From Christiangramia sabulilitoris (lineage in GTDB: Bacteria; Bacteroidota; Bacteroidia; Flavobacteriales; Flavobacteriaceae), in assembly GCF_007050985.1 (NCBI RefSeq), contig NZ_VHSF01000001.1, positions 310,001 through 374,000 on the forward strand: a DNA stretch of 64,000 nt. The letters are read 5' to 3'. Position numbers and translations under genes: made by a program. This document shows, one piece after another, positions 17,184-25,001 of this stretch. The notes under the pieces are model-generated. The model had not been told where the DNA came from. It did no database searches and was given only the letters and a program-made list of their open reading frames with translations. How positions within the stretch are numbered: the stretch's first letter is position 1; every line of letters begins with the position of its first letter.

Positions 17184-17197
17184 TTTACATTTGTAAA
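17184..17197. promoter_or_regulatory. Operator-like palindrome TTTACA-TT-TGTAAA (site 4)
   Basis: This is a perfect palindrome 28 bases before the XRE gene ATG, with a further TGTAAA half-site at 17173-17178. The TTG at 17191-17193 lies 18 bases before AAATTTTG (17212-17219), a near -7 box, so the site would cover the -33 element of the regulator's own promoter. Confidence 0.6.
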
Positions 17198-17224
17198 TAG
17201 AGTTCACAACCAAATTTTGTTACA

Positions 17225-17644
17225 ATGGTAAACACAGAAAAGTTTGCTTCAAGGCTTAACAAGATCCTTGATTATTACGATCTTTCGGCCGCTGCATTCG
17301 CCGATAATATTGAAGTTGGACGATCTTCTATTTCTCATATTTTATCTGGTAGAAATAAACCAAGTCTGGATTTTGTAATGAAGGTGGTGAAGAATTTTCC
17401 GGAAGTTGAATTGTACTGGCTGTTAAATGGGAAAGGGAAATTTCCGGCAACTAAAGAATCAGTTCCTGAAACTGTTCCACCCAAAATTGAAGATCAACCC
17501 ATCTCTTCTGCTCCAGTTGAAAAAAAGGTACAGAAAAATCCTGTGGATCAGATTTCAAATTTCCCTTCAGCAAAGTCCGGAAAACAGATACAGAGGATCG
17601 TAATATTTTATAAAGATGGAAGTTTTGAAGCCTTTGAAAATTGA
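17225..17644 (+). CDS. XRE-family helix-turn-helix transcriptional regulator
   Basis: This 139-residue protein has an N-terminal Cro/CI-type HTH (about 7-62; the recognition helix region reads VGRSSISHILSGRNKPSL) and a short YWLLNGKG motif. A Pro/Glu/Lys-rich linker (about 75-115) leads to a small conserved C-terminal strand pair, QIQRIVIFYKDGSFEAFE. Such proteins bind DNA as dimers. The perfect palindromes just upstream make autoregulation likely, with the divergent M14 peptidase as a second target. The predicted transcription start is almost at the ATG, so the mRNA may be leaderless. Confidence 0.85.
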   Translation: MVNTEKFASRLNKILDYYDLSAAAFADNIEVGRSSISHILSGRNKPSLDFVMKVVKNFPEVELYWLLNGKGKFPATKESVPETVPPKIEDQPISSAPVEKKVQKNPVDQISNFPSAKSGKQIQRIVIFYKDGSFEAFEN

Positions 17645-17675
17645 TTATTCCGCTTAAATTGAATTATTTTGCGGT

Positions 17676-18053
17676 ATGAAGAAATTAGCTGCGTTTTTCT
17701 GCCTTTTACCATTCTTCTCGTGCTTCAGTCCGGAAAGAAATTGCGAAGATTTTAGAACGGGAACCTACGAATTTGAGAGTTTTATTAACGGTGAGCTGTT
17801 AACCTCCCGCTTTATAAGGAACGATAGTATAGAAATTGAGCAATTCATGGGCAAGACCGATACCTCTTCGGTACGGTGGATCAATGACTGCGAGTATATC
17901 CTGAAGAATATCAACCCAGATGGAATGGCCGAAGAGAAACCAATCCATATAAAAATACTTACCACCAGCAAGGAAGGATATACCTTCGAATACGGGCAGG
18001 TTGGAAATCCCAGGAAAGAGAAAGGAAAAGTTAGAAAAGTAAGCGGGAATTAA
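17676..18053 (+). CDS. Small lipoprotein of unknown function
   Basis: This 125-residue protein has a lipoprotein signal peptide: basic start MKK, a hydrophobic core, and a lipobox ending in FFSC at Cys16. The mature part is a small, probably beta-rich domain with TYEFES, SVRWINDCEYIL and EYGQVGN. It is a predicted outer-membrane-anchored periplasmic protein. Its end overlaps the convergent mscL by four bases. Its position at the far end of the parE-parC-mscL operon may have led to transferred topoisomerase names for homologues, but nothing in the sequence supports such a role. Confidence 0.75.
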   Translation: MKKLAAFFCLLPFFSCFSPERNCEDFRTGTYEFESFINGELLTSRFIRNDSIEIEQFMGKTDTSSVRWINDCEYILKNINPDGMAEEKPIHIKILTTSKEGYTFEYGQVGNPRKEKGKVRKVSGN

Positions 18054-18496
18054 TTCTGGCGCTCGCGAAGTAATTTATTCTGCTCTTCCATTTTGTCATT
18101 AAGACTGGAAAGTAATTCTATATCCTTTGGTGTTACCACTTTCGTATTCTTAGGATCCTGAGCTTTATTACGAAAACGGTTCATGAACTTTACAACAATA
18201 AAGACCACAAAACCTATAACCAGGAAATCTATAAAAGTTTCGATAAGTAAACCATAACCCACAGAGACTTCCTCTGAAAAATTTTCGGTTCCTTTTTCGC
18301 CCACTGCGTCACGAAGCACAATCTTACGCTCAGAATAACTTATTCCGTCTGTGAGCAGGCTTAACGGTGGCATGATCACCTGTTTTACAAGTACATCTAC
18401 TACCTTGTTAAAGGCCGTACCAATTATGATACCTACGGCCATATCTATCATGTTGCCTTTAACGGCAAACTCTTTGAACTCTTTAAATAAACCCAT
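18050..18496 (-). CDS. mscL: Large-conductance mechanosensitive channel
   Basis: MscL forms an inner-membrane pentamer that opens under membrane tension during osmotic downshock. The 148-residue protein shows the amphipathic N-terminal helix and first pore helix (FKEFAVKGNMIDMAVGIIIG), a periplasmic loop (about 45-80), the second membrane helix (FIDFLVIGFVVFIVVKFMNRF) and a C-terminal coiled-coil bundle. The ATG overlaps the parC stop (TAATG), making it the last gene of the parE operon. Confidence 0.95.
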   Translation of the reverse strand: MGLFKEFKEFAVKGNMIDMAVGIIIGTAFNKVVDVLVKQVIMPPLSLLTDGISYSERKIVLRDAVGEKGTENFSEEVSVGYGLLIETFIDFLVIGFVVFIVVKFMNRFRNKAQDPKNTKVVTPKDIELLSSLNDKMEEQNKLLRERQN

Positions 18497-21144
18497 TACT
18501 CGTCAAATAATGATGGTTGCTCATCCTGATTCTGATTTTTTTCTGGGGTCTTCAATTTCCCATTCTTTTTCTCTTCACCATTAGCCTCAGACTTCTCTTC
18601 AGATCCAGTTTCACTCTCTACTCCATCATTTTCATCTTCCACCTCATAAGGCAATGGATCCAGTAAATTGATCTGATTCACCTTTTCTGAAGTTAGCTGG
18701 TTACCCAGGGCTTTAATTCCCTTAACTGCAATAAATTCTGCCAGGTTCACTTCCTCATTTTCCTTTCGTTCCTTTCCTTTAGGCTTCGTATAAACAATTT
18801 CTGCCATTGGATAGTAATCTGTGGAAACCATCTCAAGGAAGGATTCTTCATGATCTGCAATAAACTTCTCCTCTTTATCTGGATGCTCAATTAAAAAACG
18901 CTTAACATAATAACGCTCTTTCTCAGGCTCCCAATAGATCGCAGATATAGGTTTGTTCCTGGACCATTTCTCCAGGACTATGATCTCGTCGTCAAATCTT
19001 GTAGTTAATTCTGGTTTAATGGTTTTTACAATTCCATCCTGGGTTATGATCAATAATCGGTCTTCACCCTTGAATTCTCCCAGCAATTCTCCCCTTTCAT
19101 CAACATTCAATCTTTTTACGGTATCATCGAACCAGATCCTGCGAGGTTTTAAAGTAGAAACACCCTCTTCTTTTAATTCTATTCTTTTTACTGAATATTT
19201 TGTAGCGATATTCCCCTTAACATTTCGACCCTTAATGAGTACATCGGCGAAATCCAGGTCGAATTTCACTTTACGGATACTGCCTACCTGACGTAAAAGA
19301 ACCGTAATTACTTCTGCTTCTCCATTTGGATTGGCAGAGAAGTAAAGAACTTTTGAATCCTTTTTACCCTGGGTTAGATCATATTCACGATCTCGTGTTA
19401 CCGAGGTTACTGCGAATCTTTTTATATAAGTGTTACCAGCTTTACCATCCCGGTAAACCATATTATATATGGTGCGCTTATCTTTTTTCTTGAAAATAGC
19501 GACATGAATAATATCCTTACCAATAAAGGTTTTGGAATCAACTTTGGTTACCATCATCTTACCATCTGCGGTAAAGCAGATCACATCATCAATATCTGAA
19601 CAATCGGTAACATATTCATCCTTTTTCAAAGCTGTACCTACAAAACCTTCAGCACGGTTGACGTATAATTTTGTATTTCGAATCACCACTTTAGTGGCTT
19701 CAATATCTTCAAATAATCTTAGCTCAGTTTTTCTCTCTTTTCCGTTACCATAATCTTTCTTCAGTTTCTTAAAATAATCTACTGCGAAATCTACCAGATT
19801 ATCAAGATGATGTTTTACCTGAGCGATCTCATCTTCCAACGCATCAATTTTCTGCTGAGCCTTGTCTATATCGAATTTTGAAATCCTTTTAATACGAATT
19901 TCGGTCAACCTAACAATATCTTCTTCGGTAACAGCCCTCTTCAGATGTTTGGTGTGAGGTTTTAAACCTTTATCGATCGCCTGTATCACTCCATCCCAGG
20001 TTTCTTCTTCTTCAATATCCCGGTAAATACGATTTTCAATAAATATCCTTTCCAGAGAAGCAAAATGCCATTGCTCTTCAAGTTCATCCAGTTTGATCTC
20101 CAATTCACGCTTCAAAAGGTGCAGGGTATGATCTGTAGATCTTCGAAGTACCTCAGATACCCCAAGGAAGATTGGCTTATGATCTATAATTACACAACCA
20201 AGTGGCGCCAGGGAATTTTCACACTGAGTGAAAGCGTACAGGGCATCGATAGTTTTATCTGGTGAAATATTATTTGGCAAATGAATTAATATCTCTACTT
20301 CTGCCGCGGTGTTATCCTCGATCTTTTTGATCTTGATCTTTCCTTTTTCATTGGCCTTAAGAATAGAATCTATAAGCGTGGAAGTATTTGTACCATACGG
20401 GATCTCATTGATCACCAGGGTATTTTTATCCAGCTGATTAATCTTAGCTCTGATTCTTACACGTCCACCCCGTTTCCCGTCATTATAATTAGAAACATCG
20501 GCGATTCCCCCGGTAGGAAAATCAGGAAAAATCTTAAAACTTTTACCTCTTAAATGCTGAATTGAAGCATCTATAAGTTCATTAAAATTATGCGGAAGAA
20601 ACCTGGTACTCAATCCTACCGCGATCCCTTCGGCTCCCTGGGCCAGAAGCATAGGGAATTTTACCGGCAGGTTTACCGGCTCTTTTTTTCTACCGTCATA
20701 TGATAACTGCCATTCTGTAAGTTTAGGACTAAAAAGAACTTCCAAGGCGAATTTAGAAAGCCTTGCCTCGATATAACGAGGGGCAGCCGCCCGGTCACCG
20801 GTAAGGATATTACCCCAGTTTCCCTGGGTATCTATAAGAATATCCTTTTGGCCAATCTGGACCATGGCATCACCAATACTGGCATCCCCATGTGGGTGAT
20901 ACTGCATGGTATGACCTACGATATTTGCAACTTTATTATATCGGCCGTCATCAAGATCTTTCATAGAATGCATGATCCGGCGCTGTACAGGCTTAAAGCC
21001 GTCTTCGATCGCAGGTACCGCCCGTTCCAGGATCACGTATGAAGCATAATCCAGGAACCAGTCTTTATACATGCCGGTTACCTTTATAAGTTCTTCTTTA
21101 TTTTCGAACTGCTCTTCCTGAGTTCCTTCTTGGTTTTCTTCCAT
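18496..21144 (-). CDS. parC: DNA topoisomerase IV subunit A
   Basis: This is the DNA-cleaving subunit of the type IIA topoisomerase that decatenates daughter chromosomes. It has 882 residues. The winged-helix region FKPVQRRIMHSM, HPHGDASIGDAMV, and the catalytic Tyr124 in AAAPRYIEAR are clear, followed by the coiled-coil arm and C-terminal beta-propeller repeats. The last 60 residues are a Glu/Lys-rich disordered tail. The canonical AxRYTE motif reads APRYIE here. It is coupled to the membrane-protein gene upstream and to mscL downstream by one-base stop-start overlaps. Confidence 0.95.
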   Translation of the reverse strand: MEENQEGTQEEQFENKEELIKVTGMYKDWFLDYASYVILERAVPAIEDGFKPVQRRIMHSMKDLDDGRYNKVANIVGHTMQYHPHGDASIGDAMVQIGQKDILIDTQGNWGNILTGDRAAAPRYIEARLSKFALEVLFSPKLTEWQLSYDGRKKEPVNLPVKFPMLLAQGAEGIAVGLSTRFLPHNFNELIDASIQHLRGKSFKIFPDFPTGGIADVSNYNDGKRGGRVRIRAKINQLDKNTLVINEIPYGTNTSTLIDSILKANEKGKIKIKKIEDNTAAEVEILIHLPNNISPDKTIDALYAFTQCENSLAPLGCVIIDHKPIFLGVSEVLRRSTDHTLHLLKRELEIKLDELEEQWHFASLERIFIENRIYRDIEEEETWDGVIQAIDKGLKPHTKHLKRAVTEEDIVRLTEIRIKRISKFDIDKAQQKIDALEDEIAQVKHHLDNLVDFAVDYFKKLKKDYGNGKERKTELRLFEDIEATKVVIRNTKLYVNRAEGFVGTALKKDEYVTDCSDIDDVICFTADGKMMVTKVDSKTFIGKDIIHVAIFKKKDKRTIYNMVYRDGKAGNTYIKRFAVTSVTRDREYDLTQGKKDSKVLYFSANPNGEAEVITVLLRQVGSIRKVKFDLDFADVLIKGRNVKGNIATKYSVKRIELKEEGVSTLKPRRIWFDDTVKRLNVDERGELLGEFKGEDRLLIITQDGIVKTIKPELTTRFDDEIIVLEKWSRNKPISAIYWEPEKERYYVKRFLIEHPDKEEKFIADHEESFLEMVSTDYYPMAEIVYTKPKGKERKENEEVNLAEFIAVKGIKALGNQLTSEKVNQINLLDPLPYEVEDENDGVESETGSEEKSEANGEEKKNGKLKTPEKNQNQDEQPSLFDE

Positions 21145-21635
21145 TAGGCAGTAGGTTTAGGAGTGGTTTCCAATACTTTTCGCAAAGAGTCCACCATTCC
21201 CTTCTTCTTTTTATTGGTTAAAAATGTGGTATTAAAAGTATATTTTCTATAACCTCGTTTTCTTTTAGAACTAATGTAGATAGTCAAAGCCGAATAAATA
21301 CCAATATCCACGAATTTGAACTTTCCCAGTTTTCGCTTTGGAAATTCAGCCTTCTTAACCCGGTATTCCATGAACTTGGAAAAAAAGACCCCGTTGTTCT
21401 TGAAGTTCAAGGTTTCTCCATCGCTGTCAAAATCAAAGGCCTGGCCAATCCTGTGCACATATAAGCCCAATAATAAAGTGACGATATTCGGAATAAAATG
21501 ACTAAACCCAATCTCCTGCTCAGAGCTGGAAGCCATGATCTCGACATTCACAAATACGTTGGTCACAAATACCGCTACCAGAACAATATAAATGGATGGT
21601 ATTATCTTGACCTCATTTCTATTGGTAAATCTCAT
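21144..21635 (-). CDS. Small membrane protein of unknown function between parE and parC
   Basis: This 163-residue protein has two hydrophobic segments, about 11-31 and 48-62. A roughly 95-residue basic C-terminal domain with a beta-rich pattern follows ([20 protein letters not shown], then [16 protein letters not shown]), somewhat like a PH-type domain, though this is only an impression. The stop overlaps the parC start by one base and the start overlaps the parE stop by four (ATGA). It is therefore translated as part of the topoisomerase IV operon. No function can be assigned from sequence. Confidence 0.75.
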   Translation of the reverse strand: MRFTNRNEVKIIPSIYIVLVAVFVTNVFVNVEIMASSSEQEIGFSHFIPNIVTLLLGLYVHRIGQAFDFDSDGETLNFKNNGVFFSKFMEYRVKKAEFPKRKLGKFKFVDIGIYSALTIYISSKRKRGYRKYTFNTTFLTNKKKKGMVDSLRKVLETTPKPTA

Positions 21636-23494
21636 ATTCCAAGGTCTTCCACCAGGTCTAATTCAACTTTTAGGTTATCAATAATAAATTCCTGACGGTC
21701 TGGTGTATTCTTACCCATATAGAAACTTAGCATTTCTTCTATAGACTTGTCCTTATCCAGCATAACAGGATCCAGGCGTATATCTTCACCGATAAAGTGA
21801 ACAAATTCATCTGGAGAAATTTCACCTAACCCCTTAAATCGGGTGATCTCAGGTTTGCCTGATAGTTTCTCCATCGCCTGCTTACGTTCCATTTCGCTGT
21901 AACAATAAATAGTCTCTTTTTTGTTACGAACACGGAATAATGGCGTTTGCAGAATATAAAGGTGATTTTCCTTAATAAGTTCAGGGAAGAACTGCAGGAA
22001 AAAGGTGATCAATAAAAGACGAATATGCATTCCATCCACATCGGCATCAGTCGCGATCACGATATTATGATACCTAAGATCTTCTAAAGATTCCTCAATA
22101 TTCAGCGCAGCCTGAAGCAGATTAAATTCTTCATTTTCGTATACGATCTTTTTGGAAAGACCGTAACTATTCAATGGTTTACCCTTAAGGCTGAAAACGG
22201 CCTGGGTAACTACATCTCTACTTTTGGTAATAGAACCACTCGCAGAATCACCCTCAGTGATAAACAAGGTTGTTTCCAAACATCGCTCGTGCTTACTATC
22301 GCCTAGATGCACACGACAATCCCTTAATTTTTTATTATGAAGACTGGCTTTTTTCGCCCTGTCTTTAGCCAGTTTTCTTATACCCGAAAGATCTTTTCGC
22401 TCTCTTTCTGCCTGAAGAATCTTGCGCTGAAGATTTTCAGCTGTTTCGGTATTCTTATGCAGGTAGTTGTCAAGATGCCTTTTGACAAAATCATTGATAT
22501 AGGTTCTTACCGTTGGCAATTTGCCTCCCATATCTGTAGAACCCAGCTTGGTCTTGGTCTGACTTTCAAAAACCGGTTCCATTACTTTTATACTGATAGC
22601 CGCAACAATAGATTTCCTAATATCACTGGCTTCGTAATTCTTCCCGTAGAATTCTCTTATGGTTTTCACTACTGCTTCCCTGAATGCGGCCAGGTGTGTC
22701 CCACCCTGAGAGGTATTTTGTCCGTTTACAAAAGAATGGTACTCTTCACTATACTGGGATTTACTATGGGTGATAGCTACTTCTATATCCTCACCTTTAA
22801 GGTGCACAATTGGATAAAGCATATCATCTACATGAATACTATCGCCAAGTAGATCTTTCAGGCCGTTTTCAGAATAAAATTTTTCACCGTTAAAAACTAT
22901 GGTTAATCCCGGGTTGAGATACACATAATTTTTAAGCATCTTTTCGATGTATTCATTCCTGAACTTGTAATTCTTGAAAATGACCTCATCGGGAATAAAT
23001 GTAATCTTGGTTCCTCTTCTGCGGGAAGTCTCTTCCAGATGTTCTTCATTTTTTAACTCGCCCTGTTCGAATTCTGCAGCATGACTTTTGGAGTCCCTGG
23101 AAGATTCCACACGAAAATAAGAAGAAAGTGCATTTACGGCTTTAGTACCAACACCATTTAGACCTACAGACTTTTTGAACGCCCTGGTATCGTATTTACC
23201 ACCGGTATTCATTTTAGACACAACGTCCACTACTTTCCCTAGAGGTATACCCCTACCAAAGTCGCGTACAATAACCCTTTGATTCTGCACAGAGATCTCA
23301 ATGGTCTTCCCTGCACCCATTACGAATTCATCAATACTGTTATCTATAACCTCTTTTAAAAGAATATAGATCCCATCGTCCTGACTGGAACCATCTCCCA
23401 GCTTCCCTATATACATCCCGGGACGCATACGGATATGCTCTTTCCAGTCTAATGACCGAATATTATCTTCGGTATATTTAGTATTCTCGCTCAT
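21632..23494 (-). CDS. parE: DNA topoisomerase IV subunit B
   Basis: This is the ATPase subunit of topoisomerase IV. In 620 residues it has the GHKL ATP site (the Asn of [10 protein letters not shown] at 52, [21 protein letters not shown]) and the transducer domain. The TOPRIM domain carries [10 protein letters not shown] and the metal-binding DADVDG followed by MHIR. There is no long GyrB-specific insertion, and it is paired with parC. It is the first gene of parE-membrane protein-parC-mscL. Confidence 0.95.
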   Translation of the reverse strand: MSENTKYTEDNIRSLDWKEHIRMRPGMYIGKLGDGSSQDDGIYILLKEVIDNSIDEFVMGAGKTIEISVQNQRVIVRDFGRGIPLGKVVDVVSKMNTGGKYDTRAFKKSVGLNGVGTKAVNALSSYFRVESSRDSKSHAAEFEQGELKNEEHLEETSRRRGTKITFIPDEVIFKNYKFRNEYIEKMLKNYVYLNPGLTIVFNGEKFYSENGLKDLLGDSIHVDDMLYPIVHLKGEDIEVAITHSKSQYSEEYHSFVNGQNTSQGGTHLAAFREAVVKTIREFYGKNYEASDIRKSIVAAISIKVMEPVFESQTKTKLGSTDMGGKLPTVRTYINDFVKRHLDNYLHKNTETAENLQRKILQAERERKDLSGIRKLAKDRAKKASLHNKKLRDCRVHLGDSKHERCLETTLFITEGDSASGSITKSRDVVTQAVFSLKGKPLNSYGLSKKIVYENEEFNLLQAALNIEESLEDLRYHNIVIATDADVDGMHIRLLLITFFLQFFPELIKENHLYILQTPLFRVRNKKETIYCYSEMERKQAMEKLSGKPEITRFKGLGEISPDEFVHFIGEDIRLDPVMLDKDKSIEEMLSFYMGKNTPDRQEFIIDNLKVELDLVEDLGI

Positions 23495-23667
23495 AAGTAG
23501 TCATGGAGTTATGGCCTAAATATAAGGCAATAGCTAAAAAACTGAAACAGTTCCAGCCTAAAGTAATTAACAAAGATTTTAGAAGAAATGTTAATTAAGA
23601 GCAACCATCAGGCAATTACCTGAAAACCAGAAATAAATTAAAACCTATGTAGAATTAAAATAGATAT

Positions 23668-24762
23668 TTAAACGTTGAAACGGAAATGCATAACATCACC
23701 ATCCTTGACGATATAATCCTTCCCTTCTACCCGCATTTTTCCGGCTTCCTTTACTTTAGCTTCACTGCCATAGCTTACATAATCATCATAATTGATCACT
23801 TCTGCCCTGATAAATCCTTTTTCAAAATCGGTATGGATTACTCCAGCGGCCTGTGGAGCAGATGCGCCAACAGGGATGGTCCAGGCTCTAACCTCTTTTA
23901 CTCCGGCCGTAAAATAGGTTTGCAGATCAAGTAATTCATAGGCGCCACGAATTAGCTTCGCAGAACCGGGTTCGTCCAATCCAATATCCTGAAGAAACAT
24001 CTGTCTTTCCTCAAAATCCTCAAGTTCAGTAATATCTGCTTCTGTACCTACAGCCAGTACGAGTACCTCAGCATTTTCATCTTTTACAGCCTCTCTAACT
24101 CTTTCCACGTGCGCATTTCCTTCTACGGCGGCACCTTCATCTACATTACACACATACATTACCGGCTTGTCTGTAATGAATTGTAAAGGAACTATAAATT
24201 CATTTCTTTCTTCTTCGGTTAGCTCAATTGCCCTCACAGAAATTCCGGCTTCCAGGCCTGCCTTTACCTTTAAAAGGGCAGCTTCTTCCTTCTGGGCCTC
24301 TTTATTTCCCGTTTTCGCAGCTCTCTTTACTTTATCAAGCTTCTTTTCAGCTGTTTCAAGATCTTTAAGCTGAAGTTCCATATCGATGGTTTCCTTATCC
24401 CTGATGGGATCTATAGAACCATCCACATGTACAATATTGTCGTTCTCAAAACATCGTAAAACATGAAGGATAGCATCAGTTTCCCTGATGTTCCCTAAAA
24501 ACTGGTTTCCAAGACCTTCACCTTTACTCGCTCCTTTTACAAGACCTGCAATATCCACGATCTCCACAGTGGCAGGCATTACTCGTTCGGGGTTTACCAG
24601 CTCTTCTAACTTCAGCAACCGGGGATCTGGCACATTTACAACTCCAATATTTGGTTCTATGGTACAGAAAGGAAAGTTTGCACTTTGAGCCTTGGCATTA
24701 CTCAAACAGTTAAAAAGTGTTGATTTACCTACATTAGGAAGACCTACGATTCCAGCTTTCAT
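23668..24762 (-). CDS. ychF: YchF/OLA1-type P-loop ATPase
   Basis: This 364-residue Obg-family protein has Walker [10 protein letters not shown] at residues 7-15, the switch segment [20 protein letters not shown], and a coiled-coil insertion (about 130-190). The altered G4 motif NVDE (instead of NKxD) gives YchF its preference for ATP, and a C-terminal TGS domain ends in V-M-H-F-R-F-N. It interacts with ribosomes and is linked to stress and redox responses in other bacteria. It has its own -7 box, and the 173-base gap upstream of parE suggests a separate unit. Confidence 0.95.
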   Translation of the reverse strand: MKAGIVGLPNVGKSTLFNCLSNAKAQSANFPFCTIEPNIGVVNVPDPRLLKLEELVNPERVMPATVEIVDIAGLVKGASKGEGLGNQFLGNIRETDAILHVLRCFENDNIVHVDGSIDPIRDKETIDMELQLKDLETAEKKLDKVKRAAKTGNKEAQKEEAALLKVKAGLEAGISVRAIELTEEERNEFIVPLQFITDKPVMYVCNVDEGAAVEGNAHVERVREAVKDENAEVLVLAVGTEADITELEDFEERQMFLQDIGLDEPGSAKLIRGAYELLDLQTYFTAGVKEVRAWTIPVGASAPQAAGVIHTDFEKGFIRAEVINYDDYVSYGSEAKVKEAGKMRVEGKDYIVKDGDVMHFRFNV

Positions 24763-24796
24763 ATAATGTTATTTTGATGCTTTGTTTTTGCGGCTG

Positions 24797-24804
24797 CAAA
24801 GATA
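24797..24804 (-). promoter_or_regulatory. Candidate -7 box of ychF
   Basis: On the minus strand TATCTTTG matches TAnnTTTG exactly, 34 bases before the ATG. No clear TTG is found at the -33 distance. Confidence 0.4.
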
Positions 24805-25001
24805 GTTAATATCTAAGAGTATTACATCATTAGTTTTCTACTTTAGAAGAGGCCTCCCGGCACTCTGTATTACGGTATTATGGGTGCAAACCGAAATTCT
24901 CTCAATCAAATTGTTTAAAACATTTTAACAAATATTAAATACAATTATCCTAAACTCTATGTTTTTAATATATTTTAGTTTAAACTATTAACTAAATCTT
25001 T

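Noticed and set aside
23605-23625. Short hairpin (TCAGG / CCTGA) downstream of ychF and upstream of parE as a terminator or riboswitch
   Set aside because: The stem is only five base pairs, without a T run in either orientation or conserved surrounding sequence.
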